From contig CALAZS010000226.1 in the NCBI GenBank assembly GCA_937926265.1, forward strand, positions 1 to 7,036: a DNA stretch of 7,036 nucleotides. Direction: 5' to 3'. Below, in pieces: positions 1-5,716 of the stretch; positions within the stretch are counted from its first letter, which is position 1, and each line of letters begins with the position of its first letter. The notes beneath the pieces are model-generated. The model had not been told where the DNA came from and searched no databases. It was given only the letters and a program-made list of their open reading frames with translations. A program made the position numbers and the translations under genes. Origin of the DNA: an uncultured Gammaproteobacteria bacterium (lineage in GTDB: Bacteria > Pseudomonadota > Gammaproteobacteria > Chromatiales > Chromatiaceae).

Positions 1-86
1 ATCCAATTGGTCCGTGCATGGTTTCTGATGAAGGGGCTTGTCGAATATGGTGGTCGACAGGCATACGCGAATCAAAATTGGCTTGA
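1..86 (+). CDS. hypD: HypD, hydrogenase Fe-(CN)2CO assembly scaffold (3' end only)
   Basis: Frame 3 reads PIGPCMVSDEGAC followed by about 14 residues and a TGA at 84-86. This matches the conserved C-terminal motif of HypD (family pattern P-x-G-x-C-M-V-S-x-E-G-x-C), part of the cysteine-rich C-terminal region that carries the [4Fe-4S] cluster. The two visible cysteines are encoded at 15-17 and 39-41. HypD, with HypC, is the cytoplasmic scaffold on which the iron of the [NiFe] hydrogenase centre receives cyanide and CO. Only 27 residues and a partial first codon are inside the window; the rest lies upstream. hypD is commonly followed directly by hypE, but here the next genes are hypF and a signalling pair. 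Frame 1 is also open to a stop at 121-123, but shows no recognised motif and is taken as a shadow. The call rests on the short motif alone. Confidence 0.88.
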   Translation, partial: PIGPCMVSDEGACRIWWSTGIRESKLA

Positions 87-196
87 TATGACGGGTCGTT
101 TTGCTTTTATGAAGACGCCGTAAATATATCCCTATAGGCTTGACTTCGCCATCCATGGCTCAGACACTTCATAAAAGCAAAACCACCAGCCATATC
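85..196. repeat. 112-bp foldback: 30-bp inverted repeat around a 52-bp loop
   Basis: Positions 85-114 and 167-196 are reverse complements at 27 of 30 positions. The inner 17 bp (98-114 against 167-183) are perfect, and the outer six pairs (GATATG/CATATC) are also perfect. The left arm begins on the last two bases of the hypD stop codon. The loop (115-166) contains two small palindromes, CCTATAGG at 131-138 and GCCATCCATGGC at 148-159. In RNA this would form a long stem just after hypD. No T-run follows the right arm, so it does not look like a rho-independent terminator. It could be an mRNA 3'-end stabilising or processing stem, or a remnant of a small non-autonomous element (MITE-like). No target-site duplication is evident beyond a possible TA. 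Confidence 0.75.
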
Positions 197-245
197 CTGC
201 TCAGCCTCAAATTGCGTTATAGGTATCTGGAATTGCTTTTCAGGG

Positions 246-273
246 CTGTCCAAAACATGGATGTTTTGGTCAG
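246..273. promoter_or_regulatory. 28-bp palindrome upstream of hypF (candidate operator)
   Basis: The core CCAAAACAT-GG-ATGTTTTGG (250-269) is perfectly self-complementary across its two 9-bp arms. After one mismatched pair (249/270) the symmetry continues for three more pairs (CTG/CAG), giving 12 of 13 paired positions around a 2-bp centre. It ends 76 bp before the hypF start codon. The tiny 2-nt centre and the absence of a following T-run favour a protein-binding DNA site over a terminator. I do not recognise the bound regulator: it does not match LexA, FNR or sigma-54 consensus patterns. Confidence 0.45.
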
Positions 274-277
274 AGCG

Positions 278-289
278 TACATGGACGTA
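278..289. promoter_or_regulatory. Secondary 12-bp dyad, partial copy of the palindrome core
   Basis: TACATGGACGTA has five of six complementary pairs about a GG centre. Its ACATGGACGT (279-288) matches ACATGGATGT (255-264) in the preceding palindrome at nine of ten positions. The two centres are 24 bp apart. This is compatible with a second, weaker site for the same dimeric regulator, but may be a chance or duplicated word. Confidence 0.25.
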
Positions 290-335
290 TTCACAGCGAC
301 CCTGAAAAGTAAGCCAGATACCTGACAACGCTTTT

Positions 336-345
336 GGAAAAGAAG
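336..345 (+). promoter_or_regulatory. Ribosome binding site of hypF
   Basis: A purine-rich GGAAAAGAAG ends 4 nt before the hypF ATG at 350. It is only a loose Shine-Dalgarno match, but it is the best one upstream of any gene in the window and supports the ATG at 350. Confidence 0.4.
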
Positions 346-349
346 AATA

Positions 350-2641
350 ATGCATTCGAAAAAAATCACCATATCAGGTCAAGTTCAAGGCGTCGGCTTC
401 CGCCCCTTCATCTACCGTATTGCACATGAACATAATCTCAAAGGTCATGTCATCAACCAGACCGGTACAGTTGTTATTATCTGCCAGGGTAATGAAACAG
501 ATATCGAAAATTTTACCAGGGACATTGTTGAACAGGCGCCGCCACTGGCAAAGCCATTCATCAATCAAGTCATCGATCTCGATGAAGTTGAACCTGGAAA
601 TTTTGAGAATTTTACAATTCACAAAAGCGAACAGGCTGATAAAGCAGACATACACATTCCACCGGATTACTTTACCTGTAATGATTGCCTGGAAGAAATG
701 ACAGATGTGACACAAAGGCGATACCAGTATCCTTTTACCAACTGCACCCAATGTGGTCCGCGTTACACAATTATAGATAGCCTGCCATACGACCGTGTTA
801 ACACCAGCATGGCAGAATTCAAGCTTTGCCCTTCATGCCACAGCGAATATACAAACCCTCTCGACCGACGCTTTCATGCACAGCCGCTGGCATGCCCTGA
901 GTGTGGACCGTCACTAAGATATAAATCCAAAAGTGATGTGATAGATAATGACAACAATTCAGCAATAGACAAAACCATTGATGATATCAAGCAAGGAAAG
1001 ATTGTTGCTGTAAAAGGTGTAGGTGGCTATCACCTGGTATGTGATGCAGCTAATCAAACAGCAATAAAAACGCTTCGCGAAAGAAAGCAACGTCCAGCTA
1101 AACCTTTAGCCGTAATGTTTCCAGCCAAAGGTGAAGATGGACTTGAACTGATTATAGAGCGCTGTAACATCAACGAACAGGAAGCTGATCTTCTAAGCAG
1201 CCCTGAAAGACCAATCGTTCTGGTATCAGTAAAAGCCACATCCCGGCTACCGGACAACATTGCCCCCGGGCTGAAACAACTCGGTGTTTTTTTACCATAC
1301 AGCCCGTTACATCATCTTTTGTTATCAAAATTCAATAAGCCCTTGATAGCCACATCAGGCAACATTTCAGGTGAGCCGGTTATTATCGACGCTGACATGG
1401 CTGAAACAAAACTGACTGGTATCTGCGATAGCTTCCTGCATCATAACCGTCCTATCCTGCGCCCTGCCGATGACAGCGTAAAAAGAATTATTCACCGCCA
1501 TCCCATGTTAATTCGTGGTGGTCGAGGTAAGGCTCCAATCGAACTGGAACTGCCTTATCAACTTGATGAACCTGTATTGGCAGTTGGCGGCCATTTAAAA
1601 AACACCGTGGCACTGGCATGGGATAAACGCCTGGTTATTTCACCGCATATCAGTGACCTTGATAGCAATCGTGGTTTCCAGGTATTCCAGCAGGTTATTG
1701 AAGACCTGCAACGGCTTTACCAGGTAACAGCAAACACAATAATTCATGATGCACACCCGGGTTATCAAAGCACCCGCTGGGCAAAGCTTCAAAACAAACC
1801 CACAAAAGCCATCTGGCATCATCATGCCCATGCCGGAACTGTTGCTGGTCAACACCCTGAAATTAAAAACTGGTTAATGTTCTGCTGGGATGGTGTTGGT
1901 CTTGGCGATGACCAGTCACTCTGGGGCGGTGAAACCTTTTACGGGCAGGCTGGCAATTGGCAGCGTGTTGCCAGCTTTAAACCTTTCTATCTTCCTGGAG
2001 CTGATAAAGCCGGCAGAGAACCCTGGCGATCAGCCTGTGCCCTGCTTTGGGAGTCCGGATTTGAAAAACTTCCTGAAATAGATAATGCAGAACTTGCTTA
2101 CCAGGCCTGGCAGAAAAAAATGAACTGTCCTCAAAGCAGTGCGGCCGGCCGCTTATTTGATGCAGCTTCATGCCTGGTGCTTGGCATTGATAAAACCAGT
2201 TTCGAAGGACAGGGGCCAATGCAGCTTGAAGCCCTTGCTGAAACAGTTACCCAATCATATACAGGTACATCCAATGATTTCATTGACCTGCCACTGATAG
2301 AGCAAGCCAACAGACATTGCCTCATCGATTGGCAGCCGTTACTGGAAATGCTTCAGGACAAAGACCAGGAACCGGCAAGCCGCTCCATTGTTTTTCATAA
2401 CAGCATGGCGCATAGCATCATTAAGCAGGCAGAGTTATTTAAAGAAAAGTTTCAGATTGATGCTATTGGTTTAAGTGGCGGCGTTTTTCAAAACAAAGTT
2501 TTGGTGGAAAAGATATTTAAGCTGGCAGCAAGGAACAACCTGACATTTTTTCTGCCAAAAGAAATACCTGTAAATGACGGTGGTCTCAGTTATGGACAGA
2601 TCATTGAGTTTGCCGGTTGCCAATTACCAGTTACAGGTTAG
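350..2641 (+). CDS. hypF: HypF, carbamoyltransferase for [NiFe] hydrogenase maturation
   Basis: HypF converts carbamoyl phosphate and ATP to a carbamoyl-adenylate and transfers the carbamoyl group to the C-terminal cysteine of HypE, the first step of cyanide-ligand synthesis; it acts in the cytoplasm. The 763-residue length is normal for the family. Domains in order: acylphosphatase-like (about 5-92) with VQGVGFRPF and the expected catalytic Arg18 and Asn36; a zinc-finger-like region with four CxxC pairs (C110/C113, C132/C135, C160/C163, C182/C185); a YrdC-like domain (about 205-390) with KGVGGYHLVCDA, KQRPAKPLAVM and ATSGNISGEP; and a Kae1/HypF C-terminal domain with AVGGHLKNTVAL (411-422), the HHHAHA metal-binding motif (490-495), WDGVGLGDD (513-521), GLSGGVFQN (707-715) and VNDGGLSYGQ (741-750). 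All key motifs are intact. The last residues (GCQLPVTG) are encoded within a heptanucleotide repeat array that runs past the stop. It lies 263 bp after hypD and converges on the histidine kinase gene. Confidence 0.98.
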   Translation: MHSKKITISGQVQGVGFRPFIYRIAHEHNLKGHVINQTGTVVIICQGNETDIENFTRDIVEQAPPLAKPFINQVIDLDEVEPGNFENFTIHKSEQADKADIHIPPDYFTCNDCLEEMTDVTQRRYQYPFTNCTQCGPRYTIIDSLPYDRVNTSMAEFKLCPSCHSEYTNPLDRRFHAQPLACPECGPSLRYKSKSDVIDNDNNSAIDKTIDDIKQGKIVAVKGVGGYHLVCDAANQTAIKTLRERKQRPAKPLAVMFPAKGEDGLELIIERCNINEQEADLLSSPERPIVLVSVKATSRLPDNIAPGLKQLGVFLPYSPLHHLLLSKFNKPLIATSGNISGEPVIIDADMAETKLTGICDSFLHHNRPILRPADDSVKRIIHRHPMLIRGGRGKAPIELELPYQLDEPVLAVGGHLKNTVALAWDKRLVISPHISDLDSNRGFQVFQQVIEDLQRLYQVTANTIIHDAHPGYQSTRWAKLQNKPTKAIWHHHAHAGTVAGQHPEIKNWLMFCWDGVGLGDDQSLWGGETFYGQAGNWQRVASFKPFYLPGADKAGREPWRSACALLWESGFEKLPEIDNAELAYQAWQKKMNCPQSSAAGRLFDAASCLVLGIDKTSFEGQGPMQLEALAETVTQSYTGTSNDFIDLPLIEQANRHCLIDWQPLLEMLQDKDQEPASRSIVFHNSMAHSIIKQAELFKEKFQIDAIGLSGGVFQNKVLVEKIFKLAARNNLTFFLPKEIPVNDGGLSYGQIIEFAGCQLPVTG

Positions 2642-2671
2642 AAGTTAAGAGTTAAAAGTTACCAGTTGGCT
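2616..2671. repeat. Heptanucleotide tandem array (8 units) over the hypF 3' end
   Basis: Eight consecutive 7-bp units start at 2616, 2623, 2630, 2637, 2644, 2651, 2658 and 2665, with the pattern GTTANNN (for example GTTACAG, GTTAGAA, GTTAAGA, GTTAAAA, GTTACCA). Units 1 and 2 are variants (GTTGCCA, ATTACCA) and the last is GTTGGCT. A possible ninth degenerate unit precedes at 2609. The array covers the last eight hypF codons, the TAG stop at 2639-2641 and nearly all of the 33-bp convergent gap to the kinase gene. It resembles short tandemly repeated repetitive (STRR-like) sequences. There is no convincing terminator hairpin in this gap. Confidence 0.8.
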
Positions 2672-2674
2672 GGC

Positions 2675-3874
2675 TTATAATGGAAATCCAATCACAACGT
2701 GAATCCCATAGCCCGGACTGCTTTGACAGGATATTTTCCCCTGGAGTTTCTGGGTCACAACATTATAAATAATGTGCATACCCAAACCGGTGCCACCCTT
2801 ATCCCGACCGGTAGTAAAAAACGGTTCGTAAATATTCTTTAACACTTCAGGCTCCATGCCTTTTCCGGTATCAATATATTCGAGAAACCCGGTTGAACCT
2901 TGTACTTTATAACTCAAGGTTATGTTTCCTTCTTCGTTTTCATCAAACGCATACCTGAGACTGTTTGTTACAAGGTTAGACACGATTTGTGAAAAAGCAC
3001 CTGCATAACTGTTGACTCTTGCGGCTTCATCGCAGTCTATATCGACGGTGATTTTGGTCTTTTTCAATTGTGGCCTGAGACTCAATATAATTTCACTGAG
3101 GTATTCCTTTACAAAAAATTCGCGTTTTGCTTCCACCGACTGGTCAGTCGCGACCTGTTTAAAACTGCGAATCTGGATTGCAGCCCGTTCCAGGTTACTT
3201 AAAATTATCCTGGTGCTTTCCTCGGCATCTTCAATAAAGTTTGAAAGGTCCCTTCGGGTTAACTGGCTTTCACTGGCTTTTTTTGCGAATGATTTTACTT
3301 CCTCCTGAAGATGAGAGGCTGCGGTAACGCCAACACCAATTGGTGTATTAATTTCATGCGCGACTCCTGCGACCAGCCCTCCCAGTGAAGCCATTTTTTC
3401 TCTCTGCAGCAGCAATTCATTTGACTTTTTAAGCTCTTCCGTGCGCCGCTTAATGATTTTCTCCTGGTTGGCATTAAGTACCGCAAGCTCCGACATAACC
3501 TGCTTTTTCTCAGTAATCAGGTACCTTATAGCCATGTACTGATAAGGCCTGCCCTTTTCATTTAAAAAGGGAATGATGGTTGAATCCACCCAGTAATACT
3601 CACCATGCTTTGTGCGGTTACAGATTTCGCCTTTCCAGACCTGCCCGCTGGAAATGGTTTTCCATAACCCCTTAAAATATTCTTTACTATGGACATCAGA
3701 TTTAATCACCCGATGGTTCTGGTTGATAATCTCTTCCCGGCTATAACCTGAAACACGGATAAACATATCATTGGCATAGATGATCTTACCCATCAGGTTT
3801 GCCACTGACACAATCGCTGCCTGGTCAAGAGCATATTTGAGGTTTTCACAATCGAAATCGAATTCAGATGTCAT
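2675..3874 (-). CDS. Soluble PAS-domain sensor histidine kinase
   Basis: A 399-residue cytoplasmic histidine kinase with no signal peptide or membrane segment. Domains: a PAS sensor (about 12-125) containing IIYANDMFIRVSGYSREEI and ending in the usual RYLITEKK-type linker; a charged, probable coiled-coil stretch (about 122-162); a dimerisation/phosphoacceptor helix with MASLGGLVAGVAHEINTP, in which His173 is the predicted phosphorylation site; and a GHKL ATPase domain with the N box (Asn300, Asn304), DTGKGM (G1, from Asp335), EPFFTT (F box, 350-355) and GGTGLGM (G2, 360-366). All catalytic motifs are present. It lies 42 bp downstream of the response-regulator gene on the same strand and is almost certainly co-transcribed with it as its cognate kinase. 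The PAS ligand cannot be told from sequence; an intracellular redox, oxygen or metabolite signal is an inference. The start is ATG with no clear Shine-Dalgarno. The next in-frame stop upstream is the regulator's own TAA. Confidence 0.95.
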   Translation of the reverse strand: MTSEFDFDCENLKYALDQAAIVSVANLMGKIIYANDMFIRVSGYSREEIINQNHRVIKSDVHSKEYFKGLWKTISSGQVWKGEICNRTKHGEYYWVDSTIIPFLNEKGRPYQYMAIRYLITEKKQVMSELAVLNANQEKIIKRRTEELKKSNELLLQREKMASLGGLVAGVAHEINTPIGVGVTAASHLQEEVKSFAKKASESQLTRRDLSNFIEDAEESTRIILSNLERAAIQIRSFKQVATDQSVEAKREFFVKEYLSEIILSLRPQLKKTKITVDIDCDEAARVNSYAGAFSQIVSNLVTNSLRYAFDENEEGNITLSYKVQGSTGFLEYIDTGKGMEPEVLKNIYEPFFTTGRDKGGTGLGMHIIYNVVTQKLQGKISCQSSPGYGIHVVIGFPL

Positions 3875-3916
3875 CGTTCGTAACAGAAAACAAAGCCTGT
3901 AAACTGAGAATTGGCA

Positions 3917-5485
3917 TTAAAGGTAGCGGTTTCTTATAGCGATGAATTCATCAAGATTATCCGCCAGGATATCTATCAGAGACGGGTCAAAATGCTGTCC
4001 ACGTTGCAGTTGCATATATTCAACAATTTCGCCCAGTTCCCAGCCATCCTTGTAACAGCGCTTACTACCAAGCGCGTCAAACACGTCGGCAACCGCAACA
4101 ATTCTTCCATACAGGTGTATATCATCACCGGCTTCGCCATTGGGATAACCTGTGCCATCCCATTTTTCCTGGTGAGATAAAGCGATTACAGCAGCATATT
4201 TTAACAAGTCTCGTTTGGAATGACGCAGCATCTCATAACCATGGGTGGTATGCTGTTTCATGACATCAAACTCACCGTCGGTCAGCTTGCCCGGCTTGTG
4301 GAGTATTGAATCCGGTATGGCCAGCTTGCCTATATCATGAAGTGGTGTAGCCAGCTTGAGCAGTTCAATTTCTTTTTCAGGCAACCCAAGTTTAGTTGCA
4401 ATCAGTTCCGCATACTCAGCTACGCGCCGAACATGATCACTGGTTTCCTTGCTTCTGAACTCAGCAATCGTACCCAGGGTGTAAATGATTTCATTCTGGG
4501 TATCTTCAATTTCCTGGTTAAGACTGACATTCTCATAAGCAACAGCAATATTGCTGCAAAACAGTTCAATTAACTGGCGGTGACTGTCATTCGACAGGCT
4601 TGGCGCATCAAGGTAAATAATACCGTGGCCATCCAGATTGTTATGAAAATAAAAAACACTGCCCCGGTCAAAATGAATATTTTTTTTGTTTTGTACCGAT
4701 TCCTTGATACGGCTCTGTATGGATTCATCCACAACTTCATTCAAATGTTTATTTTCGCATCCGTCATAGATACCGGTTCCTGATAAAACAATGTCTGACT
4801 GGTCATCATCTTTACCACAACAGCCTATTAAGAATCCGGAGGACCTGGCGCAAACCGTATCACCCACGGTTCCGACAACTGACATAACCTGCTTGAGCAG
4901 TCCATCTACAAAATTCTTCATGTCGTGAATGCTGTAGATGGTTGACGTTGAAGAAACAACCTGCTCCAGTCCTTTCCTGTTTTGTTCAAGAGCCAACAGG
5001 TCACGATAGGAACGCAGCGCTGTATACATGGTAGAAGTCAGCTTCTGCCTGGTTAATTCTGCCTTTTCCTTGTAGTCGTTAATATCATAGTTCTGAATGA
5101 CACTCGATTCTGGCGCGACACCCGGCTGCCCCGTTCGCAATATCAGCCTGACCATCTGGTTTTTCAGATCGTCACGTATATATTCAACCAGCTTTAAGCC
5201 AGCATCATCTGATTCCATTACCACGTCGATTAAGGCCACAGTGATATTGTCATGCTCCTGCAAAAGTTTACGGGCTTCTTCGGCCGAATAAGCATGCAGA
5301 AAAAACAGACCATGCCCCTGAAACTCAAAACGTTTCAGTGCCAGCAATGTCACCTCGTGAACACTTGGCTCATCATCAACAATCAGGACTTTCCAGCTAT
5401 TACTTTGCTGGTCTTCCGTATTGGGTATGGTATCGTCATCCTGCTCAGCATCACTGAAAAGGGGCACATCAAGATTGGTATTCAT
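3917..5485 (-). CDS. Response regulator with HD-GYP domain (predicted c-di-GMP phosphodiesterase)
   Basis: A 522-residue three-domain regulator. The N-terminal receiver domain (about 30-155) has the acidic pair Asp37/Asp38, predicted phosphoacceptor Asp87 (ALIDVVM), the LRTGQPG segment with Thr118, and the YDINDYKEKAELT stretch with the expected Lys (139 or 141). The middle region (about 155-325) matches the DUF3369 domain known to join such receivers to HD output domains. It contains a GCCGKDDD segment with adjacent cysteines 222-223. The C-terminal HD-GYP domain (about 330-520) keeps Glu347/His351, the HD pair His383/Asp384 (LHDIGK), His412 (HTTHG), His438 (SHQEKWDGTGYP, GYP at 446-448) and Asp467. 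This is a full set for metal-dependent hydrolysis of cyclic di-GMP, except that the often-seen second His of HHE is Gln439. There is no DNA-binding domain, so output is expected through c-di-GMP level or protein contacts. It is the first gene of a two-gene operon with the PAS kinase and is divergent from hypE. The ATG start has no clear Shine-Dalgarno. Confidence 0.96.
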   Translation of the reverse strand: MNTNLDVPLFSDAEQDDDTIPNTEDQQSNSWKVLIVDDEPSVHEVTLLALKRFEFQGHGLFFLHAYSAEEARKLLQEHDNITVALIDVVMESDDAGLKLVEYIRDDLKNQMVRLILRTGQPGVAPESSVIQNYDINDYKEKAELTRQKLTSTMYTALRSYRDLLALEQNRKGLEQVVSSTSTIYSIHDMKNFVDGLLKQVMSVVGTVGDTVCARSSGFLIGCCGKDDDQSDIVLSGTGIYDGCENKHLNEVVDESIQSRIKESVQNKKNIHFDRGSVFYFHNNLDGHGIIYLDAPSLSNDSHRQLIELFCSNIAVAYENVSLNQEIEDTQNEIIYTLGTIAEFRSKETSDHVRRVAEYAELIATKLGLPEKEIELLKLATPLHDIGKLAIPDSILHKPGKLTDGEFDVMKQHTTHGYEMLRHSKRDLLKYAAVIALSHQEKWDGTGYPNGEAGDDIHLYGRIVAVADVFDALGSKRCYKDGWELGEIVEYMQLQRGQHFDPSLIDILADNLDEFIAIRNRYL

Positions 5486-5609
5486 CAGTTTATCGGTTTC
5501 TAATGTTTTATATAGTCATGGTGCAAAAGGGGTTTCATTTTCCAACTATAGATTTTTATCGGTAGCCTGCAGGAAATATTTAGAAAAAAACCGTGTTGAT
5601 GCTTAAAGC

Positions 5610-5639
5610 CCGACAGTTTGATAGATTACCCGTTATATT
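5610..5639 (+). promoter_or_regulatory. Possible sigma-70 promoter for hypE
   Basis: CCGACA (5610-5615, four of six to TTGACA) and TATATT (5634-5639, five of six to TATAAT) are separated by 18 bp. Because the signalling genes run the other way, hypE needs its own promoter in the 231-bp divergent region 5486-5716, and this is the best pair seen. It would give a leader of roughly 70 nt containing the 12-bp repeats. A TATATAAA-like stretch on the minus strand (5507-5514) could be a -10 for the regulator, but has no acceptable -35. Confidence 0.25.
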
Positions 5640-5653
5640 ATTCGGTAAATTTA

Positions 5654-5701
5654 CTGGCCAATTAACCAGCCGATAACCTGACCAACTACCTGGCCAATTA
5701 C
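5654..5701. repeat. 12-bp tandem array (4 units) directly upstream of hypE
   Basis: Units start at 5654, 5666, 5678 and 5690. Units 1 (CTGGCCAATTAA) and 4 (CTGGCCAATTAC) match at 11 of 12 positions, unit 3 (CTGACCAACTAC) matches unit 4 at 10 of 12, and unit 2 (CCAGCCGATAAC) at 8 of 12. A more degenerate unit may precede at 5642. The array ends 15 bp before the hypE ATG and occupies the place where a ribosome-binding region would begin. Its 12-bp period preserves reading frame, and units 2-4 are open and in frame with hypE. Confidence 0.7.
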
Positions 5702-5716
5702 TCATCTGATTTTGAT

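Noticed and set aside
71..87. ATCAA-N7-TTGAT dyad as an FNR site
   Set aside because: Half-sites are in the wrong orientation and spacing for FNR (TTGAT-N4-ATCAA), and it lies in hypD coding sequence.
1..123. Frame 1 open reading to a stop at 121-123, and a mini-ORF MTGRFAFMKTP from 88
   Set aside because: The overlapping frame 3 encodes the HypD C-terminal motif, so frame 1 over 1-86 is a shadow. The 11-codon remainder lies in the foldback arm and has no ribosome binding site.
266..293. TTGGTC and TATTCA as a hypF promoter
   Set aside because: Only three of six matches at each hexamer; not better than background.
140..325. 61-residue plus-strand frame with a TTG start
   Set aside because: Non-ATG start, no ribosome binding site, no recognisable motif, and it spans the same dyad-rich non-coding region.
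228..345. Sigma-54 promoter upstream of hypF, as in some hyp operons
   Set aside because: No GG-N10-GC element with acceptable flanks was found on either strand here or before hypE.
107..355. 82-residue minus-strand reading frame antisense to the hypF leader
   Set aside because: No Shine-Dalgarno, its start lies inside hypF, and it crosses the foldback and the palindrome, whose symmetry constrains the sequence. The shared peptide FAFMK with the plus frame is explained by the inverted repeat. Vague resemblance to a transposase tail is too weak to call.
2642..2674. Bidirectional terminator between hypF and the kinase gene
   Set aside because: No GC-rich hairpin with a T-run; the gap is almost entirely heptamer repeats.
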